A DNA stretch of 64,000 nucleotides, from contig CM039463.1 in assembly GCA_022414725.1 (NCBI GenBank), positions 73,364,345-73,428,344 of the forward strand. The letters are read 5' to 3'. Made by a program: the position numbers and the translations under genes. Source of the DNA: Microglena sp. YARC. Taxonomy: Eukaryota > Chlorophyta > Chlorophyceae > Chlamydomonadales > Chlamydomonadaceae. Shown one piece after another: positions 41,958 to 53,070 of this stretch. The notes under the pieces are model-generated. The model was not told the origin of the DNA, searched no databases, and saw only the letters and a program-made list of their open reading frames with translations. Numbering within the stretch: position 1 is the first letter of the stretch; every line of letters begins with the position of its first letter.

Positions 41958-42368
41958 TCACGACCGGCCCCTCCGGTTAGTTCTGGACAACTTCCAAATC
42001 AAGAACGTCGAAATCATGAAAAACATGGGGTAAAACCTGTACATATCTGAGAGCTGATATCTGAATGAAGGAATGGCACCTGCTGCCCCCCCAGTCAAGC
42101 CCACTCGATAGTGTCAATTCAAACACTGAAATTTGAACTTTTAATTGAAGTCCAGTTGTTAGTAGAATTTGATTTTTGAACATTGAAATTTGAGTACCGT
42201 ATGCGCCTTAAGTATTGGCAAACGGTTTGGCAAACGACCCTTTGCCAAACTGGATTAGGGATGCAGCTTGAGACCACTCCAGGTGGTTGGCCTTTATTTG
42301 CCAAGGTACGGTTACGATGGTACTTTGCAGTACACCGATTGAATTTTTTAACCTCGCCCCAAAGGCAG

Positions 42369-43523
42369 TACTCGAGGTTGTAGACATCTGAGAAGCGCGC
42401 CCTATGGTGCCCCGCAACTCCTCAAAAAGGCGGCCAGCCGTTCTGAAGCTTGCTCCCGAAGCGCTGATGGGTCAGGAGGGGGGGGGGGGGGGGCTAGCCT
42501 GGGAGGGAGGGCCTTTGGAAGCGCTAAAGGGTCAGGGGGGGGGGGGGGGGGGGGGGGCTGGGCCTAGCCTGGGATGGGGGGTCTGGGGCAGCGCTAAAGG
42601 GTCAGCTAGGTATAGCTCTGTTTTTGCATCCTGAAACTGCCCAGGATGTGCATCGACAAAGTGAAGCTGCAGCCACGTGGAAGGAAGAAGAGGTACCTTA
42701 CCTTACCTGCCACCTCTTCCAACCCCTCCTAACACCTCTGGCAGGGGATCCAGAGGTGGCAGGAGGGGAGCAGGGTACTGCAAAGCGCGCGCAAATTAAA
42801 ATGTACAAAAGCCAGTGTTATCATCCACCAACCACCAACCACCTCTGGCAGGGGATCCAGAGGTGGCAGGAGGGGAGGAAGAGGAACCGTACCTTACCTG
42901 CCACCTCTTCAGGGGATCAGGGTACTACAAAGCGCGCACAGCAGCGTGATTTTGCGCACGCTTTTTGAGCCCCACTGCGCGGTTCGCGCAGTTTTTCCAA
43001 CCCCCTGTGGGCACAGCGCGCAGTTTTTGCGCTTTTTACAAAACAAAGCGCTCACCAATTCGACGTGTGTGCGCTTTAAGCGTTGACCAATTTGACAAAA
43101 TGCAATACCCTGAAGGGGAGGAAGAGTTGGTGGTAGAGGCGAGCGGTGCAGCCAGCCGCCTGTCAACACAGATTGCAGCATAGATTGCAGCACAGGTGAT
43201 GCTGAATAATACTAGTTGTTACAAGATTCTATACGCCAGGTATGGCGTCTAACCGTCTGCACATTGCAGTTAACAATTCCCCCGTGCAATAACCACGGAA
43301 ACCAGGGATTTCTAGAGCACATGTCAGTGCAGATGATGCTGAAGAACCATTGTCTTCCAGCAGCAGTGATGAAGGCGACCAACCCTATGAAGAGTCTGAT
43401 AGGGCGGAGAGTGGTGATGATGACGCCAACTTGCTGGGGTGCAAGAACTGTCGTTTTCCACCCCGAGGATGTGCTCTGTGCAAGAGGTTGAACACCGCTG
43501 ATGAGGGGCTGTCTGATGCATGA
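42369..43523 (+). CDS. 3' part of a small gene: AT-hook-like stretch plus CxxCx6CxxC motif
   Basis: Three exons fit in phase: about 42369-42470 (start uncertain), 42645-42692 and 43316-43523. The middle exon encodes MCIDKVKLQPRGRKKR, where QPRGRKK resembles an AT hook. The last exon encodes an acidic, Ser-rich stretch (EEPLSSSSDEGDQ, then ESGDDDANLL), then CKNCRFPPRGCALCKR, a CxxC-x6-CxxC arrangement, and stops at 43521-43523. The basic stretch, acidic patch and paired cysteines suggest a nuclear DNA- or chromatin-binding protein. This is inference, and I do not recognise the family. Copies of the donor edges lie downstream of the first two exons (about 42530 and 42590; 42884), which supports the exon calls. 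The 5' end is unknown. Confidence 0.45.
42471..42644 (+). repeat. Donor-edge copies and poly-G tracts
   Basis: The exon end GAAGCGCTGATGG plus donor GTCAGG is followed by two decayed copies (GGAAGCGCTAAAGGGTCAGG and GCAGCGCTAAAGGGTCAGC), separated by G runs of 16-20 bases and GGCCTAGCCTGGGA phrases. Confidence 0.7.
42771..42805. mobile_element. CAGGGTA-ended MITE, family B, truncated copy 4
   Basis: Only the end CAGGGTACTGCAAAGCGCGC remains. Confidence 0.5.
42918..43112. mobile_element. CAGGGTA-ended MITE, family B, copy 5
   Basis: Starts CAGGGTACTACAAAGCGCGC and ends AAATGCAATACCCTG. Interior GCGCGGTTCGCGC hairpin and CTGTGGGCAC. Confidence 0.75.
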
Positions 43524-44347
43524 ACTGATGGCGAAGAGGCTGGTGGCAGTGGCTCTGTCTGACTGAGTCCCCTCCTGCCACGGTTGGGCAGGTCTCTTAA
43601 GCCTATTTGGCTACCATTGGATAATTAAAATATCCTGACGATGAGGGGTGCATGGACAGACTAGGTAGTATGAGAAGAAAGTTTGAAGTGAACATTGCCT
43701 TGCACTATCTGCGTTTCTGTCCTACATTTTCCCTTTTTTTACTGCCAAATACATGGCTAAGCCAATGATATTATTGGTGCTTATGCCCAGAATACCGGTA
43801 ACTAAATTGAGTCTGGTTTGAATTGAATCAAGTTTGAATTGGAAAAGTAAATACAAGGTAACATGACCTTGAACTTGGTCACATTGCTACAGCCAGCAAT
43901 TTGGCTGGCTGGAGCCATGTACCGGTCTGGCTAATAAGCCCTAGCAAGGTTGATACTCCTGATTTGAATAGTTACATGGTTTAGGGTTTAGTTACTGTAA
44001 AAATGTAACAAAAATGTAAGCAAAAAGACGATTTGCCAACTGCATTTCAGGTCTGAACTTGAGACAGGACGGTTGGGCAAGTCAAGTCAGCCTACCACCC
44101 CTCACACCATCAGCCCACCACACCTCGCACCAGCAAAGTTGGAAAGGCTAGGTGAGACAAAAACTTCGAATTTAACCAAAGTGAAAGTTGCTACACTAAG
44201 CTTACACCTTGAGCTAAAATCATATAGAGGGTTTTTGTCTCAATCAAAGGGTGCAAGATGACATTAGGCTTATAGTGGAAGTGACACTTTCAGCAGAAAA
44301 GGCCACACCTTGTATAAGTCCACATCCCAATGTAAAAATGTAAATAA
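43524..44347. other. No gene recognised
   Basis: Holds a family I fragment at about 43575-43620 (CACGGTTGGGCAGGTCTC) and nothing else supportable before the LTR retrotransposon. Confidence 0.5.
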
Positions 44348-44567
44348 TGTTATTGTCCGTCGAGTTGGACACTGAGTTGGCATAGCACACGCGTGGTCCT
44401 GTGGCTCCAGGACCCGGGTTGCCTGCCGACGGGCCATAGGCTAGCTATGGCCCGCACGTGTCTTCGGAACCTTCCTGACGACTTCCTTTTCTATATAGCC
44501 GCACGAGTTGCGATGATAAGCTATCTGCTCTTCAGTCCTCACTGTGTAACAACTCTATCGATTGAAA
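44348..44567 (+). repeat. 5' LTR
   Basis: Starts TGTTATTGTCCGTCGAGTTG and ends GATTGAAA. It contains a hairpin with arms GGCCATAG and CTATGGCC, a TATA-like CTATATAG at about 44491, and TGTAA at 44545-44549 as a likely poly(A) signal. Confidence 0.92.
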
Positions 44568-45149
44568 GGTTATCGGCCCGACCGCTACCCGCAGACAGCG
44601 CCCCTGCGCCCGTGCCAAGTGGATCTTCAGCCCTGCACCAGGTGACAGTTTTCCCTCAGACTAGCTCGACGGCTTGAGTACTGCTTTTGGCCCTGGATTG
44701 TCTACGTATTCACGTGAGAAATCTAACCTGCGCTGCCTCGCCTACTGCCCACACAACTCTCCCGTTGTCTCTACCATCCGTCACAGACGAAACGTAGACG
44801 CAGTCCAGGAGTCTGAGTAGATCTTCGACGTGAGTTGCAAACTCATCAGATCACACACAGCGTTGCGCAATCCCACAAGGATTGCTTGTGCCACGGAGTA
44901 TCAACCCTGCACACCCTCGATGACCCCCCCCCCCCACACACACACACTTCCTGCTACTATCTCCACCATTACAGACCAACAAGACCCATTTTGGTTCCCC
45001 TTTGTTGTCAACACTCCATCACCTCTACCTCCGAACCGCACACCAAGGACTGAAGCCCAACACGCTTCACACCCGGATTACCCACAGGCCGGTTTATTAA
45101 CCCGGTGTGAAGACCAAGACCCCAAGACCCCAGCGCCGCGACAGACACC

Positions 45150-47882
45150 ATGGCGACCCCAGCCAAGCTCCCTGCACTCATCTTCGACGGCACACCTGTT
45201 GTCCCATGGCACAAGTTTGGACCCTTCCTTCTCCATCACCTCAGGTCCCACCCGGGGTGCATCGCCGTTGCCATTGAGGCAGCAAAGGACGTCGTCCCCG
45301 CCGGTGAGCCAGCAGATGCCGATGAATACCCGATGGAAGAATCTCATTACCCGAATGTGGACAATGCTAATGAAGGTACTGCGGCTCGTGCTGTTCCCTA
45401 CCCAATCAACATGGTAAAGAACGCTGTGGCACTCAATGAGATCCTCAAGCATTGCTCTGAACCCATCCAACAGGCCATCATAGCTCACACTAACGTTGCT
45501 GCTAAGGCCTACAGGTTCCTCATCAAGACCTCCTACGGAGAAAGAAACTCTGACCTCGAGACAGGGGCAGTGAGATCCATGTATAACCTCAGCATGACAA
45601 CTACTGAGCCACTACAAACCTACCTCTCTCGCAGTTATGAACTCTATACCTTGCTTCCCCAAGTGAATCGGGTTAGTAACACCTACATCCCTGCATTCCT
45701 CAGCATAATTGTTCAAGGACTTACACCTCGTCCAGAATACAATGGATTCAGGTTTTCCTTCCACAACTGTGTATGCCCTGATTTTGCCTCCTTTCAGACC
45801 CAGATCATCAGATACCAGGTGTCTAACCAGATCTCTGACTCCAGCATCTCTCCAGAAGAGACTGAGCACATGGCAGCTGCTGTTTTCCAAGGCCGCCCAA
45901 GAAAGGACCGTCTCCCATCTACTCAGATGACATGCTGGAACTGCAATGGCTATGGGCACAACTCAATCACTTGCCCTAGCCCCCTCACAGAGCTGAAGTA
46001 CAGGCCCCCACCGTTCTCATCCACATCTGCACGTCGAGGATCCTCATCACCCCCCAAGGATGCAGCCAAGAGGTCATCCAGCAAGTCCAAGTCTCCTAGG
46101 AGAGACAGCAGAGCATCTGCCAGGGACACCAGAGGACGCCGTGACAGACGTGGGCATGCCCATGTTGCAGACGATGACTGTTCCACCTCCCCGTCCACAA
46201 CGGACAATGAGGATGAGCACAACTTCATGGCCTTAACTTCTGATGACCCACAGCCCCTCCGGTTTGCAGACTCAAGAGGCAAGTCCAAACCCCTGTCTGA
46301 CCCGCATGCTCCCATGGATGATACTGCTTTCCCTGGATCCACACCTGATCCTGATGCTTGCCATAGTAGGAGAGATGAGTCTATGCCAGCCCTAGTTTCC
46401 AGTGATGGCACCTCTGATGATGATGATGATAAGGGTGCTTATGCCCAGTTCCAGACAGCCCTCCTGACAGAGTGGATTTTAGACTGTGCATCCCACTCCC
46501 ACTGCACCAGTAACCCGTCCATCTTGCATGACATTCAGGATCTCCCCCAGCCTATTAGTCTCCACCTGGCAGACCTTGGAGCATCACCACTGCTCTGTCT
46601 CCAGAAAGGAAAAGCCAACATCAGGGGTCACCTTGGATCCATGATCACACTCAACGATGTGCTCCTTGCTCCACCCTTGACTGTGGTCAACATACTCAGT
46701 GTGCATGCAGCAAACAAACTCTGCCCCAACCTCCAACTCCATGCATCTAGTGTTGCTGCTACACTCTCCCTCCCCACTGCCAAGGGCTCCAAGACTATTC
46801 TCTTATGCCCTAAACAAAATGGACTCTACATCACTAGCACCTCTAAGATCCCTCCCTCTTCCCCATACCCCTGTAACACCCTCCCTTCTGTCATCATGAT
46901 GGTCACCCAGTAAAACCCCAAGAACATCTGCTACAATGATGATGCTGCTGCCAGTTGCACCATTCCCCATGACACTGCCAGCAGCTCCAGCAGCCTACCA
47001 GACCTGGTTCCTGCACATGGTGAGGATGACATGCCTGACCTTGTTCAACCCATCATGCCCTCCATGATCCAGTCAGACAATGGGGGGGAATTCTCACCAC
47101 ACCAACATGACCTGCTGGAAGATGACTTGTATACCACATCATCCCATGACTTCATCCCAGATACTGATTACTCCACAGCCCCTAGCCAGCAGTTGCCCAC
47201 TGTTCCCCATGATGAGCTGTGTAACCTGACAGAAGCACAAGCCAGAAGAGAGTTGGACCTCCTGCTGGACCAAGCCAGAACCAGCTATGAAAGTCCCTAT
47301 CCCATTGATGGACAGGGGTCCTGCACCCAACAAGAGCTATCACAAGCCCTTAGATTTGACCAATGGATTCCCTCAGCTACCTCTCTCTCTCCTGATCAGC
47401 CCCTAGCCCACTTCAACATGAACACCCACCCAGTCCATTTCCTGAACAACTCTGGCCTCTCCAGGACCAAGTTTGGAACCCTGCTGAACACCCTCAACAA
47501 TTCCCCTTACTCCCTTAGAGCCTTCAGCATCAGAGCTAGACAGCCTGTCCCTATCCTCATTGCCCAGCTAGCTACCAAGTTCCCTGCCCTTCTAGCTGCT
47601 GAAATGTCCAGGTTCCCCAGCAGACAGATGCACAACAGTCACCTCTCAGTCACCTCTCAGTCACCTCTGTGGACCCCTCCTCAAGCATGTCAACAGATTG
47701 CAACGCATGGTACACATATACCCTACTGTCTCCACAGCTGCCAGGCCCACCATTCAGTGGGCCATATGCCTCCAAGCAGCTATGGTCCAAGCACATGCAC
47801 GGGTACTGGTTTCCTGGCCCAAGATGCGTATGCACCCCATCAGCTGTGTGTATCCTGGGGGCAGAGTAATGTGTGTCAATAA
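45150..47882 (+). CDS. copia gag with CCHC, protease-like and integrase remnant, split by an in-frame TAA
   Basis: The frame is open from an ATG at 45150 to TAA at 46911-46913, then open again in the same frame to 47882. The N-terminal part (about 250 residues) is gag-like. A knuckle CWNCNGYGHNSITC (CX2CX4HX4C) lies at about 45.93 kb, followed by a basic Ser/Arg stretch. The copia protease region reads WILDCASHSHCTSN, where the usual D-S/T-G is D-C-A, so the active site looks impaired. LLCPKQNGLYIT follows as in copia polyproteins. After the TAA, IQSDNGGEF (47070-47093) is the second-aspartate motif of integrase, but no other integrase or RT motif remains. The stop could be a readthrough site or a mutation. 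Confidence 0.75.
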
Positions 47883-48713
47883 CCTCAGCATGCACTGGAG
47901 CCCTATGGATTTCACATTCATCAACATGCTGGACACCCCAAAAATGTCTAGGAAATCTTTCTCCACCCTCCTGGAGAAACTCCACACCCAGCTGGACCTT
48001 GATGGTTACCCAGCATCTGGCACCTAACTTGACCATAGTTGACATTCTTGTTTTAGCCATGAACACTCTAGGATTAATGTGATGCACTGTACGTCACCAT
48101 GTACTACTGTTTTTTCTTGTTCTTTAGTATCTCCCTCTTAGCTTCTACAGCATGTCTACAATTCTCTAATTTAGGGTAATCCCAAATTATGGGGGGAATC
48201 AGTCCTATCTGACAGACATCCTGGCAGCCCCACTGGCAGTTACCTGGCAGCTTCTCCTGTGCCTCAGCCTGACCCCTAAGCTGCCATAACTCTTAAGCAT
48301 AGTCCATAGCCTTCCATAGTATTAATAGTCCACTCTGAGTTAAAGCTACCTTGCAGATGACTTTGGAAGTATCTCAGCATATCTCTCCATCTGGATTGAT
48401 TACATGAGCCAGCGGGGGGCGTCTACCTAAAAGAAGTTGCTTACAGCCAGTCAAGTCCTTTATACTCCTAGTTCCTCTCATGCCTTCCCCTGCAGCCTTC
48501 CTGGCCCCTAGCAGATATTGACCTAAAGATCCCTGCCTTCAAATGTGCCACACCTCTTTGGACTGTCCCAAATAATTTATTATTTACAGTTCCTCTTGCC
48601 AGCCGTTAGCATATCTAATAGCCCTGTCAGCCTTTGTACTCCTGTATTTTCTTTATGCCCCTCAGCTAATTCCAGGGATTCTTGTACCCAAGAATACCTT
48701 GAATTGGGGGGGA
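47883..48713 (+). other. Non-coding 3' region of the retrotransposon
   Basis: Short frames only (for example 47698-48027 in another frame). About 700 bp without motifs, ending in the polypurine tract at 48704-48713. Confidence 0.6.
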
Positions 48714-48933
48714 TGTTATTGTCCGTCGAGTCGGACACTGAGTTGGCATAGCGCATGCGTGGTCCTGTGGCTCCAGGACCCGGGTTGCCTGCCGCCGGGC
48801 CATAGGCTAGCTATGGCCCGCACGTGTCTTCGGAACCTTCCTGAAGACTTCCTTTTCTATATAGCCGCACGAGTTGCGATGATAAGCTATCTGCTCTTCA
48901 GTCCTCACTGTGTAACAACTCTATTGATTGAAA
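48714..48933 (+). repeat. 3' LTR
   Basis: Same length and ends as the 5' LTR. About six substitutions (for example GAGTCGG for GAGTTGG, GCGCATGCG for GCACACGCG). Confidence 0.92.
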
Positions 48934-48938
48934 AATAA

Positions 48939-49780
48939 ATGTAAGTAAATGCAAAGTCTGAATCCCATCCAGCAAAACATTTACAATTACGAAAAAGGAA
49001 GAGTAGGAACCCTAAGCCAAAGACTTGGTTTAGGGTTAAAGACTTGGTTTTTAAGCCTATGCAGGGATTTGTTGTCATTCAAAAGGAGCAAGATGCCATT
49101 TTGGTTCAAGGTTCGGCAGAGAAATAGGTGTGTATAGATGCCATATGCCCCTTTGCCAAGTTAGATTTGCCATCATGTTTGTCTGAGACCCAGTTTTAGG
49201 GGGAAATTGCATTTGCCAATATCTAATCTTACCAATACTTCAGGCGCCTACAGATAATCACAAACAAGTGTGAATCAGTAAGTAAACTGATTTCTGACAT
49301 TTGAATAAGTGTGGGCTAGTTGGCAAACATGGTCACGACTGGAAACAGATTGTTGGAGTTGATAAATTGTTGTAACCCACAGAATTCATCAACAGCATCC
49401 AACACACCACGAATCCGGCGTTCGTTATTTTATTTTCTTACTGGGGACGTTCTTTTGGCACGTGGTACCCAACAAAGCAAATTAGGATGTAAGCCGACCC
49501 CTGCGAGAATCGAACACGGATCTATTAGATGTGAGGGAGGTCTCTTTAACCAGCTAATTTTAATTTGACCAGCCTTCTCGCCCAAATCACAAAAATCACA
49601 AAAAGTATCACAAGGTACACCGTTTCGCTTATCCATCGCCTTGGGGGCCGACCAGCTAGCTGTCAGCGTGAACTACTAGGACACGAGTGCCTTACTGGTA
49701 TCTGATCAGATACCAATAAGGCCAGTGAAGGCCAGGCTGGACTGCCCTGGACAGCTGTACATGTATACGCACACTACAAC
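48939..49780. other. No gene; a tRNA-like fragment at 49489-49568
   Basis: On the minus strand 49568-49489 reads TTAGCTGGTTAAAGAGACC (A-box-like) and CGTGTTCGATTCTCGCAG (B-box-like), but the acceptor and T stems do not pair. It is probably the head of a second SINE type or a decayed tRNA gene. Nothing else is recognised. Confidence 0.35.
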
Positions 49781-49784
49781 GTAC

Positions 49785-50400
49785 CCACAAAAATAGTGAG
49801 TGCTTGCTGGTGGAGGGGCTCTACCTACTACATTAGTGGGTGCTTGCTGGTGGAGGGTCTCTACCCACTAAATTAGTGTGTGCTTGCAGTTCGAGGGTCT
49901 CTACCCACTAAATTAGTGGGTGCTTGATAGTTGAGGGGCTCTACCCCCTAAATTAGTGGGTCCTTGATAGTTGAGGAGCTCTACCCACTAAATTAGTGTG
50001 TGCTTGCAGTTCTAGGGGCTGCACCCACTAAATTAGTGGGTGCTTCCCGGTCAAGGGTCTCTACCCCCTAAATTAGTGGGTCCTTGATAGATGAGGGGCT
50101 CTACCCACTACAGGAGTTGGTGCTTGCTGGTGGAGAGGATCTACCCTCTACATTAGTGGGGCCTTGCTGGTAGAGGGGATCTACCCCCGGAATGAGTGGG
50201 TGCTTGATGAGTTGATGGTCGAGGATCTCTACCCACTAAATTAGTGGGTGCTTGCAGTTCGAGGGGCTCTACCTACTAAATCAGTGGGTGCTTGCTGGTC
50301 GACGTGATGCCCACTAAATAAGTGGACTCCTCGACACTTTACCGACAGAAGGTCGGTTGTCGCAATTCCATTACCCTTAAATTAGTGGGTCCTTTATCGA
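49785..50400. repeat. Tandem repeat, about 41-bp unit, fourteen or more copies
   Basis: Unit: CACTAAATTAGTGGGTGCTT, then GCTGGTGGAGGGGCTCTACC, with base and length variation. Each unit junction has the small inverted repeat CACTAAATTAGTG. It lies about 0.85 kb upstream of the Kelch gene start. Confidence 0.88.
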
Positions 50401-51245
50401 ACAACCTAGTTGATCGGACACCACGTTCCCATTTCCCGCCGAAACCAATGTGCAGCTCGGCTGCCTGGGGAAATTTCCTTCAACCGAAGGGACTTGGCTG
50501 GACCGGACGTGCGCACCGATAGTGGATAGTGGGCGATGGGCGGATGGGCGTCGGTCTTTCGAACGGGTGAAGTGTGACGGATAACGATCCTCGCGTTCCC
50601 CTTTCGGACACCACGTTTGCCCCATTTGTTACAGTATTAGGGGCTGGAAAATACCCAATCAGAAAGACAATCCAGGGCAGGAACCCTAGCGGCCTAGCGA
50701 CCTTCACTTGACCTCCCACAACTTTCTCAATTCAATTCCAATGAACAACCTAAGAAAGTGTTATAAGTGTGAACGCCACGTCTCGCTAACTTCCGGCTCC
50801 CGCTTCCGTCTTCCGCAGTAACGCGTCGTCGCGTACATCCACAGAACGTCAACCCAAAGTACCGCGACCCGGTCCCAACTGCCAATGCGTACCGCTCCAC
50901 ATCGCTAGATTCTTTCTTCTCTCAAGATCGCGCAAACTTGTGCAAAAGCAGAGCTCGCAAATATCGACTTCAGTCACCAACCACAGAGTCTAGCATTTCA
51001 GCAGTACCCAGTACCGCGCAGACCGATCCAGGAAGCAGCAAGCCGGCTTTCTGCCCAGACACATTGCTGCATCTTGCATTATAGCTCAGACAGATATCTA
51101 CGTAAGCCTTTGTGTTGATCTACCTGGAAATGGCAGCAAACCTCTAACAGAGGAAATGAGGGACACGTGCCGGAGGTGAACCCCGTCCTTCCCCTGCCCT
51201 TCTTTACCTATCACCGGACCTCAACCGGAATTCTTGGCCGACAGC
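50401..51245 (+). promoter_or_regulatory. Upstream region / 5' UTR of the Kelch gene
   Basis: About 850 bp without repeats, moderate GC, and no coding frame that I can support. Probably promoter and leader. No TATA box or known element is clear. Confidence 0.35.
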
Positions 51246-52087
51246 ATGGGCTCTGCTCGCGTAAGGAAGCCCAATTCCACCACTCACGCTGCCCACGCCA
51301 ATCGCCCCTGCCCTGAGGGAGGCCAACCACCAGCTTGGTCCTGCACCCCACTGTGTGCTGAAGGTGTATCACCCAGTCCATGGGAGTGTGAGGGCGTGTC
51401 CGTAAACGGACCCAATCACCGTTCTAGAGGTACAGGCCGACCACAGCCATCAGCACACAACCATGGCTATGAAAGTACATCAGTACATGAGAGCCCTACC
51501 CAGTCTGAAGGTACAGCCTCAGTACAGCGCTCGACACTCAACCATTCTGGCGGTACAGCCACAGTACAGCCTTTGACACACCACCATGCTGGAGGTACAG
51601 CAATAGTACAGCGCTCGACACACAACCATGGTGAAGGTACAGACATAGCACAGCGCTCGACACACAACCATGCTGAAGGCACAGCCATAGTACAGCCTTT
51701 GACACAAAACCATCATGACGCTCCTTCTACAGCGCAGCCTTTGGCACACACTAACGGCGTTACACAACCTCTTCCCACCACCCAACTCAGCCGACTTCCC
51801 CCGAAGAGCGAAGTTGATACTACTGTGTGGGGTCAGTCTGTCCGAAATCAAGGGCATGACACCCACAGCTGTACTTCCGGCATCAGGCGGGGCAGGTGGC
51901 ACACGTTGTATTGCCTTTTGCTGTCCTGCGTTGTTCTCTCGGTACAAATGAGATGTGGCTTGGCCACTTTGGTTCATTGGAGTGCTGGGCTCCTGCATGG
52001 CCCCGAGGCAAGGTCCTTTGCAGCAACAGCGCCAGGTTGGTACATATGTATGGTACACATATACACACACCTGCACACATACACACC

Positions 52088-52132
<45 letters not shown>

Positions 52133-52182
52133 CTGCACACATACACACACATACACACACATACACACACATACACACACAC

Positions 52183-52267
<85 letters not shown>

Positions 52268-52420
52268 TACACACACACATATACACACATATACACACAC
52301 ACAAACACACACACATACACACATGTACACACACACAAACTCACACACACACACATATATACACACTTGTACACACCTATACACACACACACACACACAT
52401 ATACACACACCTATACACAC

Positions 52421-52464
<44 letters not shown>

Positions 52465-52729
52465 ACCTAAACACACACCTGTACACGTACACAGATACAC
52501 ACACACCTATACACACCTATACACACACACACCTACACACATACACACCTATACACACACATACACACACACCTATACACGTACACACCTATACACACCT
52601 ATACACACACACACACACACACACACACAACACACACACACACACACACACATACACACCTATACACACACCTGCACACACACACCTATACACGTACACA
52701 CCTATACACACACATACACGCACACCTAT

Positions 52730-52763
<34 letters not shown>

Positions 52764-53039
52764 ACACCACAAACACACACACACATATACAGACACACAC
52801 ACACACCGCACACACACACACATACACACACACCAGCTTTCCCCCCACTCCCATCTCCCCACCAACTCCCGAACGCCCCCCCCCCCCCCCATGCTCAGAC
52901 CCTCTGGGAGCCACATCTCCCTCCTAGGTGGTATCTCCCATGCAACTAACAATTTGAGCCTTTCTGGTCCGTGTTTTGTTTCTGTGTTTGGTGATTGACC
53001 CCCTACCCCCCCACCCCACCCCGCTACCCACCCCATCCT

Positions 53040-53070
<31 letters not shown>

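Larger units (their letters stand above)
44343..48938 (+). mobile_element. Ty1/copia-type LTR retrotransposon, pol mostly deleted
   Basis: Bounded by 220-bp LTRs (44348-44567 and 48714-48933), flanked by a 5-bp target duplication AATAA (44343-44347, 48934-48938). A polypurine tract (TTGGGGGGGA) sits directly before the 3' LTR. A primer-binding site may start at GGTTATCGGCCC just after the 5' LTR. Inside are a gag frame with a CCHC knuckle, a protease-like segment and a remnant of integrase, with no reverse transcriptase or RNase H. The element is 4.59 kb, so it is non-autonomous. The LTRs differ at only about six positions by eye, so insertion is recent. Confidence 0.9.

Noticed and set aside
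49489..49568. tRNA gene on the minus strand
   Set aside because: A- and B-box-like words are present but the acceptor and T stems do not pair. Kept only as a tRNA-like fragment.
51519..52840. Long Cys-Val and Thr-His frames on both strands
   Set aside because: Translations of the CA microsatellite only.
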